Assembly: GCF_014252055.1 (NCBI RefSeq)
Contig: NZ_CP059208.1
Span: forward strand, 507,297 to 571,296
Direction of reading: 5' to 3'
DNA length: 64,000 bases
Source of the DNA: Blattabacterium cuenoti
GTDB lineage: Bacteria; Bacteroidota; Bacteroidia; Flavobacteriales; Blattabacteriaceae
The position numbers and the translations under genes were made by a program. How positions within the stretch are numbered: position 1 is the first letter of the stretch; each line of letters opens with the position of its first letter. A model generated the notes under the pieces. The model was not told the DNA's origin and made no database searches. It was given only the letters and a program-made list of their open reading frames with translations. This document shows positions 53,168-63,963 of this stretch, one piece after another.

Positions 53168-53425
53168 TTATTTAACATCATTTTTCTTCATTGATAAAAT
53201 ATCTTCTACAGCTTGTATGGCTTCTCCTACTGTTGTTATTTTTTCTGCTTTTTCATCAGAAATACTAATGTTAAATTCTTTTTCAAATTCCATTATAAGT
53301 TCCACTATATCTAGTGAATCTGCACCTAAATCATTAGTAAAACTTGCAGTAGGAATAACATCCCCTTCTTCTACACTTAATTTTTCTACGATAAGAGCAT
53401 TAACTCTAGATGCTATATCAGACAT
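53168..53425 (-). CDS. acpP: Acyl carrier protein
   Basis: Carries acyl chains on a phosphopantetheine arm. The 85-aa acidic protein has the attachment motif [17 protein letters not shown] (Ser in DSL), and typical helices before and after. Length is slightly above the usual 77-80. It begins the conserved acpP-fabF-rnc cluster and is divergent from pckA. A TAATTTTG box is found upstream. Confidence 0.97.
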   Translation of the reverse strand: MSDIASRVNALIVEKLSVEEGDVIPTASFTNDLGADSLDIVELIMEFEKEFNISISDEKAEKITTVGEAIQAVEDILSMKKNDVK

Positions 53426-53448
53426 AGGTTATATTTTTTTTTATGATA

Positions 53449-53456
53449 CAAAATTA
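53449..53456 (-). promoter_or_regulatory. TAnnTTTG box upstream of acpP
   Basis: On the minus strand TAATTTTG matches the Bacteroidota -7 consensus and ends 23 bases before the acpP ATG. The -33 position holds only a partial match (TATG). acpP is a gene expected to be strongly expressed, so the box is a reasonable candidate. Confidence 0.42.
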
Positions 53457-53515
53457 GTAAACTTTTATAAATCATACATACATTTGTTTTTATATAGTAG
53501 AATAGAATAATAATT

Positions 53516-55099
53516 ATGATCTCTCTCTCTTTAGAAAGCTATGGAATTTTTAACTCTTTAAATAATTATCAATTGAGTTCTTATGAATTACAGAGTATAA
53601 TCATTAAGAAAAAAATGGGAATAGAAACAAAATCTGGAGTATTAGCTATTAATACTGGATATTTTACTGGAAGATCTCCAGATGATAGATTTATTGTTAA
53701 AGATTCCATTACAGATAATAAAATATGGTGGGATAAAAAATTTAATATTCCATTTGATCCAATGAACTTTGATAAGTTATATAAAAGAATGGTTGAATAT
53801 TTATCAGGAAAAGAACTATATATTAGAGATGGATATCTCTGTTCTGATAAACGTTTTAATATGAATATTCGTTCTATTAACGAATATCCATGGTCAGATT
53901 TTTTCATTTATAACTTATTTTTTAGATTGAATAATAAATTCAATGAAAATTTTTTACCAAATTGGTTATTATTATGTGCTCCAGGTTTTCAATCAAATAC
54001 TCATAAATATGGAACTCGTAAAGGAAATTTTTCTATATTAAATTTTTCTAAAAAAATAATATTAATTGGAGGGTCAGGGTATACAGGTGAAATAAAAAAA
54101 TCTGTATTTTCTGTTTTAAATTTCACATTACCATACAAAAATGTATTTCCTATGCATTGTGCTGCTAATGTTGGAAAACATAAAAAAGATACAGCTTTAT
54201 TTTTTGGATTATCTGGAACAGGAAAGACGACCATATCTAATGATTTTAATAGAAATTTAATAGGAGATGATGAACATGGATGGACTTATGATGACATTAT
54301 TTTTAATTTTGAAGGAGGATGTTATGCAAAAATATTTGGAATTTCCAAAGAAAAAGAACCTATGATTTATAACGCAATAAGAAAAGGAGCAATTTTAGAA
54401 AATGTTATCCTTAAAAAAAATAAAGAAGTAGATTTCTTTAATGATTCTATTACGGAAAATATAAGAATAAGTTATCCAATACATTTTATAAATAATATTG
54501 AAAAAAAATTATCATCTTCTAATATAAAAAATATTTTCTTTCTTACTTATGATGCGTTTGGAGTTCTACCTCCTATAGCTAAATTAAATAAAGAACAGTC
54601 AACCTATTATTTTTTATTAGGATATACTTCTAAAGTAGCTGGAACAGAATTAAATATAAAAGAACCGGTAGCTACTTTTTCTTCTTGTTTTGGTGCCCCA
54701 TTTATGCCTTTACACCCTATTAAATATACAAATATGTTAATGGATAAATTGAATAATAATTCTAATATATCAGTGTGGATGATAAATACAGGATTAATTA
54801 CAAAAGATAATAAATATTTTTTTCGTATAAAACTAAATGATACTAGACGTATTGTTAAAAATGTTTTAGATAACTTTTTATTAAAAGTTCCATATGAAAT
54901 AGATCCTATTTTTAGATTTAAAATTCCAAAATTTTGTCCAGGAGTATCTTCTAATATATTAAATCCAAGAAACATATGGAAATGTAAAGAAATGTACAAA
55001 AAAAAAGTTAGAACATTAATTAATAAATTTAATGATCATTTTTCTATATACAAAAAAAATATTTCATCAGATATTTTATCTGGAGCACCAAATATGTAA
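53516..55099 (+). CDS. pckA: Phosphoenolpyruvate carboxykinase (ATP)
   Basis: Interconverts oxaloacetate plus ATP and phosphoenolpyruvate plus CO2. The 527-aa protein has the P-loop GLSGTGKTTIS, the kinase-2-like metal region LIGDDEHGWTYDDIIFNFEGG, and the PEPCK motif FSSCFGAPFMPLHP. The N-terminal TGRSPDDRFIV is also characteristic. Length matches the ATP-dependent family. In an amino-acid-fed endosymbiont it can run gluconeogenesis from oxaloacetate or replenish oxaloacetate. It converges on ribE through a shared A/T hairpin. Confidence 0.96.
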   Translation: MISLSLESYGIFNSLNNYQLSSYELQSIIIKKKMGIETKSGVLAINTGYFTGRSPDDRFIVKDSITDNKIWWDKKFNIPFDPMNFDKLYKRMVEYLSGKELYIRDGYLCSDKRFNMNIRSINEYPWSDFFIYNLFFRLNNKFNENFLPNWLLLCAPGFQSNTHKYGTRKGNFSILNFSKKIILIGGSGYTGEIKKSVFSVLNFTLPYKNVFPMHCAANVGKHKKDTALFFGLSGTGKTTISNDFNRNLIGDDEHGWTYDDIIFNFEGGCYAKIFGISKEKEPMIYNAIRKGAILENVILKKNKEVDFFNDSITENIRISYPIHFINNIEKKLSSSNIKNIFFLTYDAFGVLPPIAKLNKEQSTYYFLLGYTSKVAGTELNIKEPVATFSSCFGAPFMPLHPIKYTNMLMDKLNNNSNISVWMINTGLITKDNKYFFRIKLNDTRRIVKNVLDNFLLKVPYEIDPIFRFKIPKFCPGVSSNILNPRNIWKCKEMYKKKVRTLINKFNDHFSIYKKNISSDILSGAPNM

Positions 55100-55131
55100 A
55101 AATATAAAAAAATTATTTTTTTATATTTTTA
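55097..55131. terminator. Bidirectional hairpin between pckA and ribE
   Basis: TAAAAATATAAAAAAAT (55097-55113) and ATTTTTTTATATTTTTA (55115-55131) are exact complements with one T between, a 17-bp perfect stem spanning both stop codons of convergent genes. The stem is all A/T, so it may act as a bidirectional transcript end or merely reflect base composition. Confidence 0.52.
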
Positions 55132-55712
55132 ACGTAATTATTAATATATTTTCCAATAACATCAAATTCAATATTTACAATATTACCTATTCTTAATAGT
55201 TTTAAATTTGTTTTTTCATAAGTATATGGAATAATAGAAACATGAAATAAATATTCATTAAAGAATTTGATAATAGTAAGACTTATTCCGTTTACAGCAA
55301 TAGACCCTTTTTCTACAACAAGATTGGTTATTTTTTTCCTAGTTTCAAAAAAAAATAGCCAACTTCCATTTCTATTTTTTATTTTAACAATTTTTGCTGT
55401 TGTATCTATATGTCCTTGTACTATATGTCCATCCAATCTTTTATGAATTATTAAACTTCTTTCTAAATTAACTTCATCTTTAATTTTTAAAAGTTTTAAA
55501 TTTGTGCATAATAAAGTCTCTTCAGAAGCTATTACAGAATAAGTTTTTTCATTAATATTAATATTTGCAACGGTTAGACATATTCCATTATGACTAATAC
55601 TTTGATTAATTTTTATTTCATAAAATGGATTATTAAGAGTAATATGCATATTATTCTTATCGTAACAAATATCATGAACCTTTGTTACACATTCTACAAT
55701 TCCAGTAAACAT
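55113..55712 (-). CDS. ribE: Riboflavin synthase, alpha subunit
   Basis: Dismutates two lumazines to riboflavin. The 199-aa protein has the hallmark start MFTGIVE and two lumazine-binding repeats: NGICLTVANI in the first and VNGISLTIIKF in the second, with GHIVQGHIDTTAKIV between. Complete and of normal length. Riboflavin made here is converted to FMN and FAD by RibF at 58688-59626. It converges on pckA and is divergent from pdxA across 46 bases. Confidence 0.96.
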   Translation of the reverse strand: MFTGIVECVTKVHDICYDKNNMHITLNNPFYEIKINQSISHNGICLTVANININEKTYSVIASEETLLCTNLKLLKIKDEVNLERSLIIHKRLDGHIVQGHIDTTAKIVKIKNRNGSWLFFFETRKKITNLVVEKGSIAVNGISLTIIKFFNEYLFHVSIIPYTYEKTNLKLLRIGNIVNIEFDVIGKYINNYVKNIKK

Positions 55713-55730
55713 ATGTATTATAATTATAAT

Positions 55731-55738
55731 TAATTTTG
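55731..55738 (+). promoter_or_regulatory. TAnnTTTG box upstream of pdxA
   Basis: TAATTTTG ends 20 bases before the pdxA ATG and matches the Bacteroidota -7 consensus, in the 46-base divergent gap with ribE. No clear -33 TTTG. Confidence 0.4.
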
Positions 55739-55758
55739 TTTAAAAAAATATTATTATA

Positions 55759-56793
55759 ATGAATTATAGGAAAAAAAAAATTAAAGTAGGAATTACTACT
55801 GGAGATATTAATGGAATTGGAATGGAAATTTTTTTGAAAGTTTGTAGAAAAAAAAGACTTTTAGATTTTTTTACACCAATATTATTCGGATCTACTAAAT
55901 TATGCACTTATTATAAAAAGATTCTTAATATAGAAATTAATAACATAAAAGAGATAAGAAATCTTAAAGAAATCACTGACCATAAAATTAATGTTTTTAA
56001 TGTATGGAAAGATGATGTAAAATTTGAATCAATAAAAATAAACCATCCTGAATCTGGAAAGTACCCTATACTTTCTTTGAAAAAATCCGTAAAAAGTTTA
56101 AAAGAAGGAAAAATAGATGTTCTTGTTACATCTCCTGTGAACAAAAAAATTATGAATTTTAAAGGATTATCATTTTACGGTCATACAGAATATTTACAAA
56201 ATATTTTAGGTGGAGAATCATTAATGATAATGATTCATGATTCATTAAAAATAGCCTTAGTTACTAATCATATTCCATTAAAAAAAATTAATTCTGAATT
56301 AACTACAAAAAAAATAATAAAATCAATTAAAATTTTACATAAATCTCTCATAATTGATTTTTCTATAGAAAAACCTAAAATTGCAGTATTAGGTTTAAAT
56401 CCTCATTCTGGAGATAATGGATTGATAGGAGATGAAGAAAAAATAAAAATAAAACCGGCAATAGAAAATTTATTCCAGAAAAAAGGATGGTTAATTTTTG
56501 GTCCTTATTCTTCAGATGGATTTTTTAGGAACCAAAACTATCGTAATTTTGACGCTGTTTTATCAATGTATCATGATCAAGGATTAATTCCTTTCAAGAT
56601 ATTAACTTTCAATGAAGGAGTAAATTTTACGGCAGGATTGCCTAAAATCCGGACTTCTCCAGATCATGGAGTAGCATATGACATAGCAAAAAAGGGAATA
56701 GCTAATGAAAATTCATTTGAAGAAGCTATTTTTAGTGCTATAAAAATATTTAAAAATAGAAAAGAATATATGAAATTAAGTTCCTATAAATAA
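55759..56793 (+). CDS. pdxA: 4-Hydroxythreonine-4-phosphate dehydrogenase
   Basis: NAD-dependent dehydrogenase of the pyridoxal 5'-phosphate pathway. The 344-aa protein has GITTGDINGIGMEIFLK, metal ligands in FYGHTEYLQ and MYHDQGLIPFK (His), the VTSPVNKK substrate loop and the C-terminal RTSPDHGVAYDIA. All catalytic parts look intact. Converges on atpC with a 4-base gap. Its presence implies vitamin B6 synthesis or supply to aminotransferases in this symbiont. Confidence 0.95.
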   Translation: MNYRKKKIKVGITTGDINGIGMEIFLKVCRKKRLLDFFTPILFGSTKLCTYYKKILNIEINNIKEIRNLKEITDHKINVFNVWKDDVKFESIKINHPESGKYPILSLKKSVKSLKEGKIDVLVTSPVNKKIMNFKGLSFYGHTEYLQNILGGESLMIMIHDSLKIALVTNHIPLKKINSELTTKKIIKSIKILHKSLIIDFSIEKPKIAVLGLNPHSGDNGLIGDEEKIKIKPAIENLFQKKGWLIFGPYSSDGFFRNQNYRNFDAVLSMYHDQGLIPFKILTFNEGVNFTAGLPKIRTSPDHGVAYDIAKKGIANENSFEEAIFSAIKIFKNRKEYMKLSSYK

Positions 56794-56797
56794 ATTA

Positions 56798-57037
56798 TCA
56801 TAAAATAATTACAAAAATACTATTTTTTTTTACTCGTAACAAACCTCCTTCTTCTATCTTTATTTTTTTATTTTCATTCATATTTATTGATAATTTTAAA
56901 AATCCATTTATTAATATAGAGATAAAGGGGGCATGGTTTTCTAATATTTGGAAATAACCATTAAAACCAGGAGCTACAATAGAAGATATAGATCCTTGAT
57001 ATAAAATTTTTTTACTGTTTATAACCTTTACTTCCAT
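56798..57037 (-). CDS. atpC: ATP synthase F1, epsilon subunit
   Basis: Central-stalk subunit linking gamma and the c-ring, and an inhibitor of ATP hydrolysis in some species. The 79-aa protein has the beta-sandwich pattern VKVINSKKILYQGSISSIVAPGFNGYF and EEGGLLRVKKNSIFVIIL, split by the surface loop. It lacks the C-terminal helical domain, as is common in Bacteroidota. Follows atpD after 16 bases. The other F1Fo genes are not here, matching the split atp organisation of the phylum. Confidence 0.92.
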   Translation of the reverse strand: MEVKVINSKKILYQGSISSIVAPGFNGYFQILENHAPFISILINGFLKLSINMNENKKIKIEEGGLLRVKKNSIFVIIL

Positions 57038-57053
57038 GATTATTATTAATTAA

Positions 57054-58595
<1,542 letters not shown>

Positions 58596-58596
58596 T

Positions 58597-58604
58597 TAAC
58601 TTTG
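58597..58604 (+). promoter_or_regulatory. TAnnTTTG box in the atpD-ribF gap
   Basis: TAACTTTG fits the Bacteroidota -7 consensus on the plus strand, but it lies 83 bases before the ribF start, which would leave a long leader. No TTTG stands at -33. A weak candidate. Confidence 0.3.
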
Positions 58605-58687
58605 AATATGTCTGTTTATTGTAAAAATCCATAATTATCAAGTATCTTTAAATCCGTTGTAAATGTATAGAGAAAAAAAATAAAATT

Positions 58688-59626
58688 TTGAAAATTTATT
58701 CATCAATTGATGATTTTTCCTCTTTTTCTCCTTGTGTTTTTACACTTGGAGTTTTTGATGGAGTTCATATTGGACATAGAGAAATAATTAAAAATTTACT
58801 ATTTAGATCCGAACATAAATATTGTCCTATTCTATTAACCTTTAATCCACATCCAAGAAAAATATTAACTCCTAAAAAAAATTTTTTGTATTTAAATTCT
58901 CTCAATGAGAGAATAAATAAATTAAAAGAAATAGGAATAAAACATTTAATAATTCAACCTTTTACCTTATCTTTTTCAAGATTAAGTATTACAGATTTTT
59001 TTAATATTTTACATTCTAAGTTTAAAATTAAAAAAATAATAAATGGACACGACGCACATTTTGGAAGGAATAGAGATGGTTCTTACGAAGAGCTAAAAAA
59101 ACTTTCTCATGTTTATGGTTTCCAAATTTATAGAGTTTCTCTTTGTAAATTAAGGAAAAAAATAATAAGTTCTACCAATATACGAAAATCTCTATTATTA
59201 GGAAATATAAGGTGGGCAAATGAAGCTTTAGGGTATTTTTATACTATATCTGGTTATGTTATAAAAGGAAAAGGAATAGGAAAATCGATAATAAGAGTTC
59301 CAACGGCTAATATTAAAGTAAATTCTAAAAAATTAATTCCAAAAAAAGGAGTTTATGCTGTAAAAATAAATTATTTAAATAACCTTTATGAAGGAATGTT
59401 AAACATAGGATTTAATCCGACCATAGATAAAAAAAATAAAGAAATTAAAATAGAAGTACATATTTTTGATTTTTTTAAAAATATTTATGGAAATAAAATA
59501 GATATTTTTATTATTGATATTATACGAAATGAAAAAGAATTTTCATCTATTCAAGAATTAAGAGAACAAATACAAAAAGATAAAATAAATATCAAAAAAT
59601 TTTTTTCTTGTGAAAAAAAGAATTGA
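58688..59626 (+). CDS. ribF: Bifunctional riboflavin kinase/FAD synthetase
   Basis: Converts riboflavin to FMN and FAD. The 312-aa protein has an N-terminal adenylyltransferase domain (FTLGVFDGVHIGHREIIK and TFNPHPRKIL), the SSTNIRKSLLLGN motif, and a C-terminal kinase domain (GKGIGKSIIRVPTANI). The start is a TTG at 58688; the conserved core begins 17 residues later, and no ATG lies closer. The 3' end overlaps the following nuclease gene by 17 bases. Takes riboflavin made by RibE. Confidence 0.95.
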   Translation: MKIYSSIDDFSSFSPCVFTLGVFDGVHIGHREIIKNLLFRSEHKYCPILLTFNPHPRKILTPKKNFLYLNSLNERINKLKEIGIKHLIIQPFTLSFSRLSITDFFNILHSKFKIKKIINGHDAHFGRNRDGSYEELKKLSHVYGFQIYRVSLCKLRKKIISSTNIRKSLLLGNIRWANEALGYFYTISGYVIKGKGIGKSIIRVPTANIKVNSKKLIPKKGVYAVKINYLNNLYEGMLNIGFNPTIDKKNKEIKIEVHIFDFFKNIYGNKIDIFIIDIIRNEKEFSSIQELREQIQKDKINIKKFFSCEKKN

Positions 59627-62315
59627 TAGAATAATACAGTATTTTTTTTTCGATAAAAAAATAAAATTGGGTGAAAAATTCATACTAACATCAGTTGGTG
59701 ATTCTATTATAGAATACATTAAAAGTAAATATCAATTTACAGTAAATCCTCTTTGTGTATCTTTTCTTACAATAGAAAAGTTGTTGGAGAATGTTTCAGG
59801 ATTACGTATTATAGATAATAATTTTTTGCTTCTTTATTTATTTTATTCATTAAAAAATAAGAGTGAAATAGAAAATAATTTCAGTTATTATTTAAAATGG
59901 GGGCCTAAGATTTTGAATGATTTTAAGAATATAGATTATGAAATAATAGATATAGAAAATTTTTTTTCTTTGGTTATTTCTGCAGAAAAAATAAAAAAAT
60001 GGACTACAAACATTTCTTTTTTAAAAGAAAAAAAATTCATTTTTTGGGAAAAAGTTTATGAGTATTATAAAACTTTACAATCTGAACTTTTGAAAAAAGG
60101 GTTTGCCTATAAAGAGATGATATTTAGATTGTTAGTAAATAAATATTTAGATTCATTTTTTTATAAAAATGTTAATACAACGATTATCTTATTTTTTAAT
60201 AGTAATTTTTTATATGAAAAATATGTAAGATATTTTTTAAATAAAATTGATAAATATGAGAAAGGATTCATATATGATCTATCTGAACATAATTTTAGAA
60301 AAAAATATTTTTTAATATTAAAAAAAGAAAGAATAAAATTAGATAATTTAGAAATCATTAGTGTTTCAAAAGAAATAGAACAAGTAAAAATTGTAGAAAA
60401 TATAATTTATTCATTATATGATGATAATAATAAAAAATACAAATGTAGAAAGAAAATACTTGTAGCTATTGGAGATAAATACTTGTTTGTTCCTCTATTA
60501 CATTCTATTAAAAGAATAAAAGGATGTTATTACAATTTTAATATAGAATATCCATTAAGAATGGTTTCTATACATTATACTATTGATTCAATATTTCAAT
60601 TATTATTAAAAAAAAATAAACATAAAGAGTTTAATAAAAAAGATATAATAAGATTATTATCGGATAGATATATTAAAAAATTCTTTTTACAAGAAGATTC
60701 CTTATTGAGGATTTTATTAGAAACTAAATCAATTTTTATTTCAGAGCATGATCTAAATAAATATTTATTAAATAATGATTTACGTTTCATATTAGAAATC
60801 CAAAATTCTGATACAAAAAAAATACTTCTTAGTCTTCTTAATTTTATTAGAAAAATAAAAAAATTTTTTAAAGAAGATACTTCTCTCTATTCTATAGAAC
60901 ATGAATTTATTTCTAAATTAGAAAATTATATACAAAAAATAAAAATAATAGTTAGAAAGAAAACTAATTTATTTTTTGGAATAAAAGATATTTTTAGCTA
61001 CTATGAACAATTTTTAAATACAGAAAGTATCCGTTATATAAAAAAAAATGAAGATAGTAATAAAAATGAGGTATACATAACAGTAACAGGTTTTATTGAC
61101 GATCATTTTATTTTTGATGATTTTGATACAACAATTATCACTTCTTTTAATGAAGGAATAATCCCTAGTTATTATAATAAAAATACTTATTCTTTTATTC
61201 CATTTGATATTCGTAAAAAATTAGAAATCGATTACAACAATGAAAATTTTTATTTTCACCACCTTATGAAAATTTTACATTTTTCTAACAAAATATTTAT
61301 AATATATAAAAATAACCCTGATGAATTAAATTCAGGAGAAAAAAGTCGCTTTATTCATCAAATAGAAAGAATTTCTAATATTTCCATCAAACAAATTAAT
61401 TTTCCTTTTATTCCTAAAAATTTAAATACAACTCCCATTGTAATTAAAAAAACACGATCAATAATTAAAAGTTTAGATAAGTTAGCCTATCAAGGTTTTT
61501 CACCTTCTTCCATTCATTTATATAATTATAACCCTATATTATTCTATTATAAAAAAATATTAGGATTAAAAGATTTAGAAAAAACTAATATTAAACAAGA
61601 AATAGGAAAAATAATACATCAGGTATTAGAAACATTATATTGTCCATTAAAGGGAAGTTTAATGACATTAGATTTAATACAAAATGAGATTAAAAAAAAA
61701 TTGGAATATGTTATAAAAAAATTTATTTTGGAAACTACGGCCCTTACTATAGAAGGAGAAAAAATGTTGTATTATCCCATTATAAAAAATTATGTAGATA
61801 ATTTTATTCATTGGGACGAAGAATCTATTAGAAACGGACATAAAATATTTATCAGAGAAATAGAACATAAAATATCTACAACATTAGATCTTAATAAAAG
61901 AATAAAACTACATGGAATTATAGACCGTATAGATGAATACGATGGAATTATTCGTATAATTGATTATAAAATAGGATTTTCTAAAAAAAAAGAAATAAAT
62001 ATTTCATCAAATGAAATAGAGAATATTTTTAAAAATCCTTATTTATCTAATGTTATGCAATTACTAATCTATTTATATCTTTGGTTTAAATATTATGAAA
62101 AAGAAGATTCTCCTAGAATAGGAATTGTATCTCCATATATAAATAAATATAATTCAGTTATTCATGTTTCTATAAACTTTTTTTACAATAAAAAAATAAA
62201 TATAACATATAAAGATTATAAGAATAATATTCTTCCATTTCTTATAAATCGAATATTAGAAATTATGGATCCGGAAAAACCAATTATAGAAACTATCATA
62301 CAAAGTCATTATTGA
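59610..62315 (+). CDS. AddB-like PD-(D/E)XK nuclease
   Basis: Large protein resembling AddB/RexB, the partner of a UvrD-like AddA helicase in double-strand-break repair. The 901-aa product has helicase-like structure without a recognisable Walker A, FDTTIITSFNEGIIPS in the C-terminal half, and a nuclease domain ending in LHGIIDRIDEYDGIIRIIDYK, the D...(D/E)xK pattern. The first Cys of the AddB iron-sulfur nuclease is replaced by Asn (YNYNPILFYYKKIL), as seen in Bacteroidota relatives. The start is a GTG at 59610, overlapping ribF by 17 bases. The AddA partner is not in this window. Confidence 0.8.
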   Translation: MKKRIDRIIQYFFFDKKIKLGEKFILTSVGDSIIEYIKSKYQFTVNPLCVSFLTIEKLLENVSGLRIIDNNFLLLYLFYSLKNKSEIENNFSYYLKWGPKILNDFKNIDYEIIDIENFFSLVISAEKIKKWTTNISFLKEKKFIFWEKVYEYYKTLQSELLKKGFAYKEMIFRLLVNKYLDSFFYKNVNTTIILFFNSNFLYEKYVRYFLNKIDKYEKGFIYDLSEHNFRKKYFLILKKERIKLDNLEIISVSKEIEQVKIVENIIYSLYDDNNKKYKCRKKILVAIGDKYLFVPLLHSIKRIKGCYYNFNIEYPLRMVSIHYTIDSIFQLLLKKNKHKEFNKKDIIRLLSDRYIKKFFLQEDSLLRILLETKSIFISEHDLNKYLLNNDLRFILEIQNSDTKKILLSLLNFIRKIKKFFKEDTSLYSIEHEFISKLENYIQKIKIIVRKKTNLFFGIKDIFSYYEQFLNTESIRYIKKNEDSNKNEVYITVTGFIDDHFIFDDFDTTIITSFNEGIIPSYYNKNTYSFIPFDIRKKLEIDYNNENFYFHHLMKILHFSNKIFIIYKNNPDELNSGEKSRFIHQIERISNISIKQINFPFIPKNLNTTPIVIKKTRSIIKSLDKLAYQGFSPSSIHLYNYNPILFYYKKILGLKDLEKTNIKQEIGKIIHQVLETLYCPLKGSLMTLDLIQNEIKKKLEYVIKKFILETTALTIEGEKMLYYPIIKNYVDNFIHWDEESIRNGHKIFIREIEHKISTTLDLNKRIKLHGIIDRIDEYDGIIRIIDYKIGFSKKKEINISSNEIENIFKNPYLSNVMQLLIYLYLWFKYYEKEDSPRIGIVSPYINKYNSVIHVSINFFYNKKINITYKDYKNNILPFLINRILEIMDPEKPIIETIIQSHY

Positions 62316-63370
62316 TTTTCTATATATTTTTTTATGTAATCTCCTACTTCATCAGTGGTTGATGATAGATATAAATTATCCATAATGTCTTGGGTACATA
62401 TTCTATTTTCAATAGAATTATTGACAGCTTTTTCTATAATATTTTTTTCTTCATGCATACCAAAATATTCTAACATCATTGCAGATGAAAGAATTGATCC
62501 TAAAGGGTTTGCTATATTTTTACCTTTTGCTTGTGGATAAGATCCATGTATAGGTTCAAAAAGAGGAGTTTTTTTTCCTATAGAAGCAGAAGGTAGCAAT
62601 CCTAATGATCCTGCAATAACACTAGATTCATCAGAAAGAATATCTCCAAACATATTATCTGTTAAAATAACATCAAATTTTCTAGGATTGAAAATAATTT
62701 GCATAGCTGCATGATCTACATATATAAATTCTAGATTAACATCAGGATAATCATATGATATTTTACTAATAACTTCACGCCACAACCTAGAAGTTTCAAG
62801 CACATTAGCTTTATCAACTACTATTATTTTTTTTTTTCGATTACTAGCTGCTTTAAAAGCTATTTTTCCTATTCTTTCTATCTCATTTTTTGAATAAATA
62901 CAATGATCATAAGCTAGTTCTCCATTCTCATAACGTCCTTTATCCCCAAAATAAATACCTCCTGTTAATTCTCTATATATTACAAAATTAACTTTTTTTA
63001 AAATATTTTTTTTTATAGGAGATTTATTAATACTTGGATAAGATACTATAGGACGAATATTGCAATATAAATCCATTTCTTTTCTAAGTTTTAATAAACC
63101 ATCCTCAGGTCGCATTCCGTTTGAATATTTATCTCCTTCAGGATCTCCGATACAACCAAATAATATAGCATCTGATTTTAAGCAACTATTTATTGTTTTT
63201 TTTGGCATTGGATTTCCAAATTTTTTTACAGCACTAAATCCAGCTGGAGCTATTTCATAAAAAAATTCATGATGATATTTTTTTTCTATTGCATTAAGAA
63301 TTTTAATTGTTTGTTTTATTATTTCAGGACCAATTCCATCTCCTTCTATTACGGTAATATTTTTTTTCAT
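62309..63370 (-). CDS. leuB: 3-Isopropylmalate dehydrogenase
   Basis: NAD-dependent oxidative decarboxylation of 3-isopropylmalate, the third leucine-specific step. The 353-aa protein has [31 protein letters not shown], the Asp-containing [19 protein letters not shown] and [15 protein letters not shown]. Intact and of normal length. The ATG overlaps the leuD stop (ATGA). Its 3' end overlaps the nuclease gene convergently by 7 bases. Confidence 0.96.
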   Translation of the reverse strand: MKKNITVIEGDGIGPEIIKQTIKILNAIEKKYHHEFFYEIAPAGFSAVKKFGNPMPKKTINSCLKSDAILFGCIGDPEGDKYSNGMRPEDGLLKLRKEMDLYCNIRPIVSYPSINKSPIKKNILKKVNFVIYRELTGGIYFGDKGRYENGELAYDHCIYSKNEIERIGKIAFKAASNRKKKIIVVDKANVLETSRLWREVISKISYDYPDVNLEFIYVDHAAMQIIFNPRKFDVILTDNMFGDILSDESSVIAGSLGLLPSASIGKKTPLFEPIHGSYPQAKGKNIANPLGSILSSAMMLEYFGMHEEKNIIEKAVNNSIENRICTQDIMDNLYLSSTTDEVGDYIKKYIENQ

Positions 63371-63963
63371 TTTAAATGAATATTTTTTTTCTCAAAAATT
63401 TCTATTTCTTTTTTAAGAGAAACTAAAAAATCTATATCATCATATCCGTTTAAAAAACATTTTTTTCTATATGGATGAATATAGAATTCTTCAAATTCTT
63501 CTGTATTTTCTATTATTACTTTTTGATTAAGTAAATCTACTTTAATTTTTTTTTTTGGTTTATTTTCAATTATAGAAAACAATTTTTTAAGAAAATTATC
63601 AGATACTTCTACAAGAAGTAATCCATTATTTAAGGCATTTTCTTTAAAAATATCAGCAAAAAAACTAGATATTATAACTCTAAATCCATAATCAATAATA
63701 CTCCAAACAGCATGTTCTCTACTAGAACCACACCCAAAATTTCTACCAGTTAAAAGAATATTTCCAGAAAAATTTGGATTATTTAATATAAAATTTTTAT
63801 TTAATGATCCATCATTATTATAACGCCAATCTTTAAATAGATTTTTTCCTAACCCATCTCGTTTGACTTCTTTTAGGAATCTAGCTGGAATGATCTGATC
63901 TGTATCTACATCTTCAATACGCAATGGGATTACGTAACTAATCAATTTTTTAAATTTTTTCAT
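63367..63963 (-). CDS. leuD: 3-Isopropylmalate dehydratase, small subunit
   Basis: Small subunit of isopropylmalate isomerase, working with LeuC. The 198-aa protein has [20 protein letters not shown], the signature [19 protein letters not shown] and [10 protein letters not shown]-like [13 protein letters not shown]. Length normal. The start overlaps the leuC end by 14 bases and its stop overlaps leuB by 4, so leuC-leuD-leuB is a coupled unit. Confidence 0.95.
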   Translation of the reverse strand: MKKFKKLISYVIPLRIEDVDTDQIIPARFLKEVKRDGLGKNLFKDWRYNNDGSLNKNFILNNPNFSGNILLTGRNFGCGSSREHAVWSIIDYGFRVIISSFFADIFKENALNNGLLLVEVSDNFLKKLFSIIENKPKKKIKVDLLNQKVIIENTEEFEEFYIHPYRKKCFLNGYDDIDFLVSLKKEIEIFEKKNIHLK

